Source of the DNA: Paraglaciecola marina
GTDB taxonomy: Bacteria > Pseudomonadota > Gammaproteobacteria > Enterobacterales > Alteromonadaceae
Direction of reading: 5' to 3'
NCBI RefSeq assembly: GCF_004360155.1
Contig: NZ_SAIS01000037.1
Coordinates: 1 to 38,824, forward strand
Length of the DNA stretch: 38,824 nt
Shown: positions 27,629-35,729 of the stretch, one piece after another
Layout of the letters: every line of letters begins with the position of its first letter
How positions within the stretch are numbered: the stretch's first letter is position 1
Translations under genes and position numbers: made by a program
Notes under the pieces: model-generated
What the model was told of the DNA's origin: nothing
Seen by the model: the letters and a program-made list of their open reading frames with translations, nothing else
Databases searched by the model: none

Positions 27629-28594
27629 ATGAAAATAGGATTCATCGGACTAGGTAATGTAGGCGGCAAACTAGCAGGTAGTTTACTTCGCAATGGCTGT
27701 GACCTTACCGTCAGAGATCTCAATGAAGAGTTTGTTGCTGACTTTGTATCCCGCGGGGCTAAAACAGCCAATTCTCCTAAAGAAATTGCTGAGCAGTGTG
27801 ATGTGATATTCACATGCTTACCTTCGCCTGCTGTTTGTTCACATGTAATGGAAGCGGACGACGGAATTCTTGCTGGTCTTTCAGAAGGCAAAATTTGGCT
27901 TGAAATGAGCACCACAGATGAAGCAGAAGTACGCCGTATTGGGGCACTAGTTTCTGAGAAGGGCGCATTGCCTGTAGATTGCCCAGTGTCTGGTGGTTGC
28001 CATAGAGCTGACACGGGCAACATCTCTATTTTTGCAGGCTGTGAGCGTGAAGCCTTCGATAAAGTCTTACCTATTTTAACTATTATGGGTCGCCGTGTTT
28101 TACATACTGGAGCCTTAGGCTCTGCATCTACATTAAAAGTTGTGACTAACTATTTATGTACTGTTCATCTTGCAGCATTAGCTGAAGCCTTAACAGTTTC
28201 TAAAGTCATGGGCATGGACATGAACGTAGCATACGAAGCAATCAAAGCTTCCTCGGGCAACTCCTTTGTACACGAAACTGAATCTCAAGTAATTCTAAAT
28301 GGTAGCCGTGATATTGGCTTTACTATGGACCTAGTTTTAAAAGACGTAGGTTTGTTCGACGAAGTAGCCAAACGTGCCAACATCCCTTTAGAACTTGCGC
28401 CTTTAATGGTTGATATCTTTAAAGATGGCGAGAAACGTTATGGGCCTCGTGAATTATCACCAAATATTATTCGCCGCATGGAAGATGCCTGTGGTGTTGA
28501 AGTATTAGGAAAAGGCTTTCCACCAGAAATGGTTGATGACGAACCAGAAGAAAAAGGCTACGAAGTGGTTGTCCCTTTACGTAGTGATTACTAA
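27629..28594 (+). CDS. 3-hydroxyisobutyrate dehydrogenase-family oxidoreductase
   Basis: The 321-residue protein begins with the NAD(P) motif MKIGFIGLGNVGGKLAGSLL. The substrate loop DCPVSGGCHRADTG is at residues 117-130 and the catalytic lysine is Lys170 (STLKVVTNY). This is the beta-hydroxyacid dehydrogenase family (3-hydroxyisobutyrate, tartronate semialdehyde reductase, 6-phosphogluconate relatives). The protein is about 25 residues longer than usual, with an acidic tail. The family acts on short 3-hydroxy acids. It stands alone with a good RBS (AAAGG) and ends at a terminator. The neighbouring sugar-acid-type genes make a tartronate-semialdehyde-like substrate possible, but this is inference. 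Confidence 0.85.
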   Translation: MKIGFIGLGNVGGKLAGSLLRNGCDLTVRDLNEEFVADFVSRGAKTANSPKEIAEQCDVIFTCLPSPAVCSHVMEADDGILAGLSEGKIWLEMSTTDEAEVRRIGALVSEKGALPVDCPVSGGCHRADTGNISIFAGCEREAFDKVLPILTIMGRRVLHTGALGSASTLKVVTNYLCTVHLAALAEALTVSKVMGMDMNVAYEAIKASSGNSFVHETESQVILNGSRDIGFTMDLVLKDVGLFDEVAKRANIPLELAPLMVDIFKDGEKRYGPRELSPNIIRRMEDACGVEVLGKGFPPEMVDDEPEEKGYEVVVPLRSDY

Positions 28595-28640
28595 CTATTT
28601 ATTATAATTAAAGTTGGCCTACTGTAAGGCTTACCTTCTG

Positions 28641-28684
28641 CTCAAGCTACCAGCCTAATTCGGTGGTTTGAGTAGAGTTTTTAT
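28641..28684 (+). terminator. Rho-independent terminator of the dehydrogenase gene
   Basis: An 11-bp stem with two G-U pairs (CTCAAGCTACC / GGTGGTTTGAG) and a 10-nt loop is followed a few bases later by a T5 run. It separates the dehydrogenase from the downstream LysR gene. Confidence 0.7.
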
Positions 28685-28839
28685 ATAAGTTGCACCCAGC
28701 CTCATGCCAAACTCTGATTAAAATCACATCAATAAATTTAATCTGCAATTTAATATTTAGATACATACGTTATTGACTGGATTTTTAACTGTTTTTTGAT
28801 AATTATGGGCGCGGGCCTTAAACAGAAAAAGAGACAACA

Positions 28840-29736
28840 ATGGAACGCCGGTTACTACCGCCACTTACTACTATATGTGGGTTTGAATCTGCAGCGCGCA
28901 AGCTAAGTCATAGAGCTGCGGCCGAAGAGTTAAATCTAACCCACCCGGCAATAAGTCATCAAATTAAAAACTTAGAAGAACATTTAGGGGTTAAGTTATT
29001 TAATCGCGATGGCAGAAACGTAGTACTCAGTGAAGAAGGAAAAATCTTCTACCCTTATGTGCTTGAAGCTTTGGAGCAGTTAGCACTTGGAGTGGCTGAA
29101 GTAAGGCGAAATAACGAACATACCTCACTGCGTATTCAAACTTACGTGACTCTGTCTATTCGATGGTTAGCGCGACTATTGCCTATATTTCACGCCGAAA
29201 ACCCGTCAATTAATGTGCAACTTGCCACTTACGCTTCAAAGTGGGAGTTTGACGAAGAGTCAGCCGACGTGGGGATCATCTACTGCGATACACTCCCTTC
29301 TGATAAATATCATTGGGTACCGCTTTTCGAATCTCGAGTATACCCTGTGTGTAGCCCTGAATTATTAAAATCCTTCAAAGGCGAAGTCACTCCGGCAGAT
29401 TTAGTTAAGTTACCATTATTATCTGTTGAAGCAGAGTTCGACTATTGGAAAAAATGGTTTGCTAGCGCCGATGTCGATGCAGGTATTATTACCCCACACA
29501 TGGTAGTAGACACCAAAGCCGTGGCCTTAGAAATGGCAATTAATAATGAGGGCGTGGCGCTAGTCAATGGTCCATTCGTGGCTGATGACCTTGCATCGGG
29601 TCGATTAGTGAAACCCTGCAGTCATGAAACTGTATTTTCTGGAAGTTGGGGCATTATCTGCCGTAAAGAAAATAAAGAAAGAGAAGACATAAAAAGTTTA
29701 GTGAGCTGGTTACTTACCATCACCGCAGGCATGTAA
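28840..29736 (+). CDS. LysR-family regulator, GcvA-like
   Basis: The 298-residue protein has the N-terminal helix-turn-helix (ESAARKLSHRAAAEELNLTH then ISHQIKNLEEHLGVKLF) and a GcvA-type effector domain (ADVGIIYCDTLPSDKYHWVP, VCSPELLKS). It lies between the dehydrogenase gene, on the same strand 245 bp upstream, and the convergent HD-domain gene. Its target is not clear; it could act on the oxygenase pair or on a distant operon. Confidence 0.88.
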   Translation: MERRLLPPLTTICGFESAARKLSHRAAAEELNLTHPAISHQIKNLEEHLGVKLFNRDGRNVVLSEEGKIFYPYVLEALEQLALGVAEVRRNNEHTSLRIQTYVTLSIRWLARLLPIFHAENPSINVQLATYASKWEFDEESADVGIIYCDTLPSDKYHWVPLFESRVYPVCSPELLKSFKGEVTPADLVKLPLLSVEAEFDYWKKWFASADVDAGIITPHMVVDTKAVALEMAINNEGVALVNGPFVADDLASGRLVKPCSHETVFSGSWGIICRKENKEREDIKSLVSWLLTITAGM

Positions 29737-29752
29737 CTTGTACTTTAAGTAA

Positions 29753-29785
29753 ACGGGAAGGTAAATACCTAAAATTACCTTCCGT
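29753..29785. terminator. hairpin between convergent genes
   Basis: GGAAGGTAA and TTACCTTCC form a perfect 9-bp stem, extended by ACG/CGT with one bulged G, around a 10-nt loop. It lies between the ends of the LysR and HD-domain genes. There is no long T-run, so termination is probable but not certain. Confidence 0.6.
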
Positions 29786-29795
29786 AAATCAATTA

Positions 29796-30416
29796 CTAAG
29801 CTTCTGCACCCGATCCAGCTATATCTACTGCACTTCTACCCATAGTTTGATCACCTACATATTTAGGATCAAATGCGGTACGAGTAAATATTTTACGCAG
29901 CATAGGTTCAAAATAAGACAAAGGTTTAGTTGGGTAATCAGGGTCGAAAGACGATTGATCCCACTTTTCACAAAAATCCACACAAGCTTGATACCAAGGA
30001 TGGTCCTTTAGGTATTCACGCTCGTCTGGATCGCCACCTAAATGATGGGCGTAATAAACATTTTGAAACAACCCATGTTGATTGATAATCCAAGTTACTT
30101 CTGGACGAACATAAGGACGCAAAATAGCAGCAGCATATTGAGAGTGATTATGGGGGGCTAAATCATCTCCCAAATCGTGAATTAACGCTGCGACTATCAT
30201 TTCTTCGTCGGCACCATCTGCTTCAGCACGTGTAGCTGATTGTAGTGAATGCTCTAGTCGAGATACTTGATATCCAGATAAGGTATTTTCTAAGTTTTCT
30301 AAGGCTTTTAAAAGCCTATCAGGCAAACCTTTTGCGTATTCGTTTTCGTGTTCAGTTAGAAACAAATATTCTTCTTTAGTGCCATCTTTCATTTGGCGAA
30401 ATTGAACGATTTCCAT
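29796..30416 (-). CDS. HD-domain diiron oxygenase-like protein (PhnZ/TmpB type)
   Basis: The 206-residue protein matches the size and motif order of the HD-domain mixed-valence diiron oxygenases: LEHSLQSATRAEADGA (His56), AALIHDLGDD (His80-Asp81), NHSQYAA (His91), INQHGLF (His114) and EKWDQSSFD (Asp153). This is the full ligand set of PhnZ and myo-inositol-oxygenase-like proteins. PhnZ and TmpB cleave the C-P bond of 1-hydroxy-2-(trimethyl)aminoethylphosphonates, giving phosphate plus glycine or glycine betaine. Its start codon shares one base with the stop of the 2-oxoglutarate oxygenase gene, so the two are coupled. Tyr49 lies seven residues before His56, a region that gates the iron in PhnZ. 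The substrate is inferred from the pairing and is not certain. Confidence 0.8.
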   Translation of the reverse strand: MEIVQFRQMKDGTKEEYLFLTEHENEYAKGLPDRLLKALENLENTLSGYQVSRLEHSLQSATRAEADGADEEMIVAALIHDLGDDLAPHNHSQYAAAILRPYVRPEVTWIINQHGLFQNVYYAHHLGGDPDEREYLKDHPWYQACVDFCEKWDQSSFDPDYPTKPLSYFEPMLRKIFTRTAFDPKYVGDQTMGRSAVDIAGSGAEA

Positions 30417-31546
30417 TAGTTTGCCTCTTTTTCTAACATGCGGTATTTTCTTTTAAGCGCTTTATAACGGCCATTAGGTGCATCAAAATCTATATACGCC
30501 CCCTGCAGATGACGTTGCCCTTCATTTGGATCAAAACCAGTACGACCATGCAATACACGAGTATTATGAAACATCTGCAATTGCCCCGGCTCAAGCCTAA
30601 AGCGCCATTCATATTCAGGAGCACATAATAGCTGGCCTAAACGCTTACGAGCACGGTGAAATATTATCATGTCTGCTGGTTCGAGTAGTGGTAAATAGTC
30701 CAAACGAGGACTATATGCGATACCTGTCACACGGCCATTAGAATCTGACTCAATCATAGTACGGCGTTCAATCAGCTCTACGTCTTTATCTAAATAACGA
30801 TAACGAACAGGTACCTCACTCAACAATTTGTAACCCAGTGGATCTTCTTTGTTGAGTTGCTCAAGCACGGACAGACTATCCACTAAGGTTGAAAGGCCAT
30901 CGGTAGTTTGATTTTCTAAACAATGCAACAGCTGAATACCAGGCATAGGGTTTCGGTAAGGGTTATCGGTATGAGGCCCGAGAGGCACCGAGCGATACGC
31001 TAAATCTGTAGAGTTAGGGCGGGTAAACACTTCAAAATACTTACCAAAATTGGTGTCTCGAACATGGCCAAACAACTCAGCCACGTTTAATACCGAGTCA
31101 GATTTTGTAGGCACGTTATTAACAATCAAGACGCCATAGGTTAAAAAGGTTTCTATGCCTTTCATTAACCCTTCTTCAGTACTTAATGCTTCTAAATCAA
31201 TATGAAATAAAGATTTATCAACATCGCTTTTCCAAGCGATATCAGCTGGTGCACCATCCCAAATATCAAAGTCAGCGTTAAACTCATTTAAATCATACTC
31301 TCCAGAGTAGCCATCGCTAAAAGTAAGTACAGCGCTAGTGGCGCTTTTCTTTTCAACTTTTAACAATGACAGCTCAACATCTAATTGATGAGGGTCAAAC
31401 AACCTCTGTTTGGTTACCTCATCTAAATTTAGTGCATCTTGGCAGCGCTCTCTAAGCCACAACGCAGGAAGGGGGTAGTTCTTGCCATTCACCAAAGCGG
31501 TAACACAAACAAGCTCTTCATTAATATTATATTCGACAGACTGCAT
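30416..31546 (-). CDS. gamma-butyrobetaine hydroxylase-like 2-oxoglutarate oxygenase (TmpA/PhnY type)
   Basis: The 376-residue protein has an N-terminal DUF971-like domain (ALWLRERCQDALNLDEVTKQ, residues 28-47) and a TauD/BBOX-type Fe(II)/2-oxoglutarate domain with the metal triad His192-x-Asp194 (GPHTDNPYR) and His333 (RVLHGRTGFD), plus 2-oxoglutarate arginine candidates at 335 and 345. Gamma-butyrobetaine hydroxylase binds zinc through several N-terminal cysteines; only one (Cys35) is seen here. The frame runs to 31627, but ATG 31546 has GGAGAG 7 nt upstream and fits the family length. TmpA and PhnY hydroxylate aminoethylphosphonates before cleavage by an HD oxygenase, which is the next gene here. 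An alternative is carnitine-type hydroxylation. Confidence 0.82.
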   Translation of the reverse strand: MQSVEYNINEELVCVTALVNGKNYPLPALWLRERCQDALNLDEVTKQRLFDPHQLDVELSLLKVEKKSATSAVLTFSDGYSGEYDLNEFNADFDIWDGAPADIAWKSDVDKSLFHIDLEALSTEEGLMKGIETFLTYGVLIVNNVPTKSDSVLNVAELFGHVRDTNFGKYFEVFTRPNSTDLAYRSVPLGPHTDNPYRNPMPGIQLLHCLENQTTDGLSTLVDSLSVLEQLNKEDPLGYKLLSEVPVRYRYLDKDVELIERRTMIESDSNGRVTGIAYSPRLDYLPLLEPADMIIFHRARKRLGQLLCAPEYEWRFRLEPGQLQMFHNTRVLHGRTGFDPNEGQRHLQGAYIDFDAPNGRYKALKRKYRMLEKEAN

Positions 31547-31638
31547 TAAAAAACTCTCCAAAATTGATGGAGGGAGTATCAAGTAATCAAACTTTATATT
31601 ACAGTGCCAAAGCCTAATAGATAACATGCAAATTACTA

Positions 31639-32556
31639 ATGATTAAAGAAGCAGAATTCCCCAGCTTGAATGGTTTGATAGCCTTTGAAGCAACCATTCG
31701 TAATAGTTCCATGACTCTTGCGGCAGAAGAGCTTGGTATTACCCAACCCTTAATATCTCAAAGGATCAGAGCCCTAGAAGATTTACTAGGCGGAGTACTA
31801 ATTAATCGTAGTAAAAAACCTTTATCAACCACACCCGCAGGTCAGAATTTTTATAGTGATTTGCAGGGGCCATTGTTATCAATCCTCCGAGCCACAGAAA
31901 ATGCCAAAAGCAACCTTACAGAAACCAAAACCAAAATATCTATTGGTGCCTACTTTGGTTTTTCATTTCACTGGATAATGCCAAGATTACAACGTTTACA
32001 ACAAGCATTTCCCGATTATCTGTTTGAAATCCTCCCAACTAATAGCTTAAACGATCTCGTCACCTCCCATGCAGATATCTTATTTCACTTTTCAACTCAT
32101 GTGGGGCGCTATCAATTTGAAGAGCTAATTATTCCCGAGGTGGCATTTCCGGTTTGTTCACCAGAATTTGCAAAAAAATATGGCTTAAAGAAGGGGCAGT
32201 CTCTCAGCGATTTACGAAACTTGCCTTTACTTCATAAAGACGTAGATGACTTACGATGGTTGAATTGGCAAAGATGGGCCCAGGTTTTAGGGATAACCCC
32301 ATCAGACTCACCAGTTTCTTTTCGCTATAACAATTATCCACTTGTAGTAGAGGCGGCAATAAATGGTCACGGGATATGTTTAGGTTGGGAAGGACTAACC
32401 AATCCATTTGTTGCTGAAGGTAAACTTATTGAACTAGGCCCGCGCTTAAAAGCCGCTAATAGGGGCTATCAAATCTGTTCAAACTACCGTTCAACCTATG
32501 CCATTGGTAATGTAATTAAATGGTTTATCAATGAAGCAAAGCAACCTTTAAAATAA
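31639..32556 (+). CDS. LysR-family regulator, divergent from the oxygenase pair
   Basis: The 305-residue protein has the LysR helix-turn-helix (EATIRNSSMTLAAEELGITQ, then SQRIRALEDLLGG) and a GcvA-type effector domain (VAFPVCSPEFAKKYG, EAAINGHGICLGW). It is divergent from the 2-oxoglutarate oxygenase gene with a 92-bp gap, so it probably regulates the oxygenase-HD pair in response to the substrate. In the gap, CTCCA and TGGAG form a small inverted repeat around the oxygenase RBS. Confidence 0.88.
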   Translation: MIKEAEFPSLNGLIAFEATIRNSSMTLAAEELGITQPLISQRIRALEDLLGGVLINRSKKPLSTTPAGQNFYSDLQGPLLSILRATENAKSNLTETKTKISIGAYFGFSFHWIMPRLQRLQQAFPDYLFEILPTNSLNDLVTSHADILFHFSTHVGRYQFEELIIPEVAFPVCSPEFAKKYGLKKGQSLSDLRNLPLLHKDVDDLRWLNWQRWAQVLGITPSDSPVSFRYNNYPLVVEAAINGHGICLGWEGLTNPFVAEGKLIELGPRLKAANRGYQICSNYRSTYAIGNVIKWFINEAKQPLK

Positions 32557-32672
32557 TTACTATGGTGAGCTAACCTTAGTCACTTGATTGTAATTAGGCT
32601 ACCTCTATGTAATAAATAGCTAAATATATGCGGCAAGGCTAAGTTGTTAGATACAAGCTTAAGGAAATATAC

Positions 32673-32822
32673 ATGGAGGCTAATGTTAAATCATGGTGGA
32701 AAAGCCTTACATCCAAAGAAAGATCAGGTCTTATAATATTAGGTGCCTTTCTAGTGGGTACCATCATTTTATATTCAGGTATTCAACTAGGACAAGCTAT
32801 TGGGCTAGTTATTAACAACTGA
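32673..32822 (+). CDS. small single-span membrane protein, 49 aa
   Basis: An ATG preceded by AAGGA (6-nt spacing) opens a 49-codon frame: MEANVKSWWKSLTSKERSGL, then a hydrophobic helix (residues 21-38) ending in a short polar tail. The RBS, the amphipathic N-terminus rich in Trp and Lys, and the single membrane span support a real gene. I do not recognise the family. The next small membrane protein begins 58 bp downstream, and the two may be co-transcribed. Confidence 0.6.
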   Translation: MEANVKSWWKSLTSKERSGLIILGAFLVGTIILYSGIQLGQAIGLVINN

Positions 32823-32880
32823 ATAAATTAATCAGACAACACTTTTATTATCTAACAGGCGCTTCAAGGGGTAGGTAAAC

Positions 32881-33132
32881 ATGGAATTTAAAGTCAATGA
32901 AACAAAAATAGAAAACCCCTTCACCATTGCCGCCTTAATAGTATTTTCTATAGCAGTTGTGGCTATTGTCGTTGCTGTTTTATTATTCATTGTTTTGCCA
33001 ATTATTGGGATAGTCCTATCAGGTGTGTTGGCGCTTGTTCTCGTGATACTTACCCCCATTCTTTTTTGGCTGGTGATCCCAATAGTCATGCTATCAATTA
33101 TAGGTTGGTGCTTTGGAAAGCTAATTAAGTAA
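32881..33132 (+). CDS. small two-span membrane protein, 83 aa
   Basis: The protein starts MEFKVNETKIENPFTIAALI and has two or three long hydrophobic stretches (residues about 15-43 and 44-78) rich in Val and Ile, with almost no loops, ending GKLIK. A GGTAGGT-like RBS precedes the ATG. It lies just after another tiny membrane protein. The composition recalls small stress-related or holin-like membrane proteins, but no family is recognised. Confidence 0.6.
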   Translation: MEFKVNETKIENPFTIAALIVFSIAVVAIVVAVLLFIVLPIIGIVLSGVLALVLVILTPILFWLVIPIVMLSIIGWCFGKLIK

Positions 33133-33164
33133 AAGTTAATGTATAAAATGCTAATTATTTAGGA

Positions 33165-34025
33165 TTAATAAGTATCAAATGGCCTTCTTTCCAGAGTTTC
33201 AATCACTTTACGTGTTTCTTGATAAGAATCGCCCCCTTTTATAACTGTAATTGTTTCCCGTTTTAATTTTGCGACTTGCCCATTAGAAGCCATCTCTATA
33301 GTTACTAGCCGTTTTCCAGAGAACTCTGGCTTGCCTTCTCCAATTAATCTTAACGAGGAGCTAATTATTGATCGTACATTCCCCCCTGTAATTGCAGCAA
33401 CTTGTTCCATGTCTTTCTTATAGGTAGAAATAAGAATATCAGGCTCTAGTATCAATTCGACCTCATATATTAAAGTACTGCTGTAAGTAGATATGGCCCT
33501 CAATGGAGCTGACATAATAGCGTCAGACTCTTTATAAAGCTTACCTTCAGACAATGCACCTAAACGAAGGTTGTATCTCTCTATTACATCAATAACATGG
33601 TTTACATCACAGTGAATTGGAAACGCAGTCCATGTGAATACTACACCGCCACATTGCTTTCGGATTTTAGGATATTTCTCTAGATAACTTTCTAGACGCA
33701 CCTTAATTTCAGATTGATTTAATAGCTTGATTGACGACCCGGGCTTGTTAAGAACGCGCGCTGGAAACTTCCAAGCATCGTTTTCAGAGATATTAGCACC
33801 TGGAAAAGAATATTCGAGCTCTAGAACACCATCTTTTTCCCCAATATAACGCTCTACAATGGCGCTTTTTGAGCTTGAGCTACCACTGCTCCCTGCACTG
33901 GAATTTGATTCTGTTTTGGCTTCATAAACAATTAACGATAATGAAGGGTTACCTACCAAAGGTGGAGCTTTAGACGCACACACTGGTACGTAAGCAATCA
34001 ATAGTAAAAAATATAAGCATTTCAA
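33165..34025 (-). CDS. secreted protein of unknown function
   Basis: The 286-residue protein has a signal peptide (K-C-L-Y-F-L-L-L-I-A-Y-V-P-V-C-A-S) and a serine-rich linker at about residues 38-52. The body has mixed alpha/beta composition and no recognised motif. The only possible start in frame is a TTG at 34025, because a stop lies two codons upstream. Cys125 and Cys139 might pair in the periplasm. A 19-bp stretch of this gene (about 33845-33863) is nearly repeated at 34636-34654, suggesting that a second degraded copy once lay upstream. Confidence 0.6.
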   Translation of the reverse strand: MKCLYFLLLIAYVPVCASKAPPLVGNPSLSLIVYEAKTESNSSAGSSGSSSSKSAIVERYIGEKDGVLELEYSFPGANISENDAWKFPARVLNKPGSSIKLLNQSEIKVRLESYLEKYPKIRKQCGGVVFTWTAFPIHCDVNHVIDVIERYNLRLGALSEGKLYKESDAIMSAPLRAISTYSSTLIYEVELILEPDILISTYKKDMEQVAAITGGNVRSIISSSLRLIGEGKPEFSGKRLVTIEMASNGQVAKLKRETITVIKGGDSYQETRKVIETLERRPFDTY

Positions 34026-34080
34026 AAATTAAACACCCAGGGTATTACTTTAATGCATGATACTGTTGTAATAGACAATG

Positions 34081-34512
34081 CTAGAATTTTTCCCAATTCT
34101 TCTGCATTTCTAGATAAAGGAACGAAGCGGTCCAGGTAATAAGAACTAAGCCAGTCAAAGACTCTATTCCTGTAAGATACCTAACATAACCTAAGGGCTC
34201 GATGTCACCAAAGCCTACTGTTGTATACACTGTAAATGAAAAATAGGCACAGTCCATTAGGCTGCCATTGAAATTCCCTTCAAGGCTACCCCAACTCATT
34301 CCGTGCACCATAAGATAGTATGCAAATGCAAAAATCCATATTTCAATAATATGAGCAATCAGGGCTCCGAAAACACCCAATACAATCTTCAAGCTATGGG
34401 GAATATCAAACAGTGGTAGTGATTTGAATATTTTAAAGAGACACCAATAATGAACTACGACTGCTGCCGCAACGAGTAAGCCATTTATGATAAAAACTAA
34501 AACCAAGTCCAA
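34081..34512 (-). CDS. two-helix potassium channel (Ion_trans_2)
   Basis: The 143-residue protein has membrane segments near residues 3-28, 42-70 and 105-130. Between the last two lies the pore helix and filter YFSFTVYTTVGFGDIEPLG, a canonical K+ selectivity filter. The only usable start is TTG at 34512, with AGGA 9 nt upstream; a stop lies three codons before it. It probably forms tetramers in the inner membrane. No regulatory domain is attached. It lies just left of the cassette array and is not itself flanked by attC sites. Confidence 0.82.
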   Translation of the reverse strand: MDLVLVFIINGLLVAAAVVVHYWCLFKIFKSLPLFDIPHSLKIVLGVFGALIAHIIEIWIFAFAYYLMVHGMSWGSLEGNFNGSLMDCAYFSFTVYTTVGFGDIEPLGYVRYLTGIESLTGLVLITWTASFLYLEMQKNWEKF

Positions 34513-34691
34513 ATGTTGTTATCCTCGTCCATTATGCGACTTACAAATCACCCAAGCATTTAAGACTGTGTAATTTGCGAAAATTTGTAAATGATGATGC
34601 AAAATATCACCCCCCCTTAGTTTATTGAAGCATAAATAACGCTCTACTATGGCCGGCTTTAAAACCTATAAAGACAGAGTTTAAAAGATTA

Positions 34692-34862
34692 TTAATTTTT
34701 TGGCAGTACTTGTTTGTTTTTGCCTAATTTAAGTCTAATTAAAATACACATACCACCAGCAAACATTGCCAGTAATGCACCTGAATTGCTCTTTTGGTTA
34801 TGTTGCATAGCTAAAACAGAAACGTAATCTTGACCCTGAAAGAAAAAGTTTAGTGGTTCGCA
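34692..34862 (-). pseudogene. C-terminal remnant of a membrane protein
   Basis: The minus strand is open for 56 codons, ending at a TAA (34692-34694), and reads as plausible protein: QGQDYVSVLAMQHNQKSNSG, then a hydrophobic ALLAMFAGGMCILIRLKLG helix and a basic tail. The frame begins after an in-frame TAG with no good start or RBS. I interpret it as the truncated end of a gene lost at the boundary of the cassette array. The rest of 34513-35109 holds a fragment similar to the secreted-protein gene and an inverted repeat, but no gene. Confidence 0.4.
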
Positions 34863-34968
34863 CTATTCGTCAGGTAATAGCGTAACTCCTATCTGTTCAA
34901 TCTTTACACACCAGCCATAAGATTCTGCTTAGGTGGTTGCAAGATGAATGACCTCTTCAGCTTTGAAT

Positions 34969-35088
34969 TTGTTGCTCACTACACACAATTAGCGAGCAAC
35001 AACAGGTAGGCTAAAATTGGAGCGAAGCGACTGAGTCTAGGTGTTACTGTCCCAGTTAGCCTGCTAGCGGTTTAGTGTGATTGTTATG
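34969..35088 (-). other. degenerate attC-like site at the array edge
   Basis: Downstream of the gluzincin-like gene the minus strand reads TAACAATCACACTAAACC, as the 3' end of a cassette should. An internal inverted repeat follows (TTAGCCT at 35056-35062 with AGGCTAA at 35008-35014). The far end lacks a good GTTRRRY core. Instead there is a perfect 9-bp inverted repeat, TTGTTGCTC / GAGCAACAA, at 34969-34977 and 34994-35002. It may be a decayed last attC or the insertion boundary. Confidence 0.4.
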
Positions 35089-35109
35089 TTTTTCTACTAC
35101 CGCCCGTGG

Positions 35110-35643
35110 TTACCAGTCACTAGCATATTCATTATTCGCTTTAAACGCTTCGACCTCTAAAGGTGCTTTGTCGTATCCATATTCTGCTAAATCCGAAAAG
35201 TGCTGAGTGATTACGTGGTCGAGACTAGTTCGTTCAATTTGAAGTACATGTACCAATTCATGAGCAAGCTTTGGCCTATTCAGTTCATAACCATTACGAA
35301 CATAAATTGAGTAACCGAACACTTGGGCGTTGTTGATGATACCTTCACCAATGAATCCGAGTGCTTCACCTAGTATTTTCAGGGCAAAATTTTCGTATGG
35401 AAACGGAACCTCATCCACATACGCAATCCTTACTTTCTCTGGGTTTTGAATTCCTATATCGTTTGCTAAAAACAATTCTTGTGCATTTAAAGGTGTGCCA
35501 GACTCCAAACCTTGTCTATCAGTTTCATACGCCCAGTCAATATACTGTGGTAGCAATATTTTAGAGATAACTTTTTGGTAAGACAGTATTGCTACGATAA
35601 TAGCAACAACCAAGATAAGCGTTGTAAACTTGATAAACTTCAT
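35110..35643 (-). CDS. cassette gene: membrane-anchored gluzincin-like protein
   Basis: The 177-residue protein has one N-terminal membrane segment (residues 5-22). The zinc-protease motif HELVH is at 128-132, and a glutamate-rich PLEVEAF near 161-167 could supply the third ligand. This arrangement resembles DUF4157-like or minigluzincin domains. The frame also opens at a TTG at 35652, but the ATG at 35643 is better placed relative to AAGGA. Its upstream side touches a short attC, and its stop lies about 20 bp from an attC-like sequence, so it is a cassette gene. Whether it is proteolytic is not shown. Confidence 0.65.
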   Translation of the reverse strand: MKFIKFTTLILVVAIIVAILSYQKVISKILLPQYIDWAYETDRQGLESGTPLNAQELFLANDIGIQNPEKVRIAYVDEVPFPYENFALKILGEALGFIGEGIINNAQVFGYSIYVRNGYELNRPKLAHELVHVLQIERTSLDHVITQHFSDLAEYGYDKAPLEVEAFKANNEYASDW

Positions 35644-35692
35644 GTGTTTCAAATCCTTTTCTAAAAAAACCTAGTGATCAGCGAAAAAAACA

Positions 35693-35723
35693 TAACGCCT
35701 CCCACCATGATGCATTTGTTATG
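35693..35723 (-). other. short attC recombination site
   Basis: In the cassette direction (minus) the site reads TAACAAATGC...GGCGTTATG, with the two core sites only about 31 bp apart end to end. This is far shorter than the usual 60-120 bp and suggests loss of the central stem. It lies between the stop of the lipoprotein gene (7 bp away) and the start of the gluzincin-like gene. Confidence 0.65.
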
Positions 35724-35729
35724 AATATT

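Noticed and set aside
27562-28023. 153-codon minus-strand frame opposite the 3-hydroxyisobutyrate dehydrogenase-family gene
   Set aside because: It is antisense to a gene with a clear NAD-binding motif and catalytic Lys.
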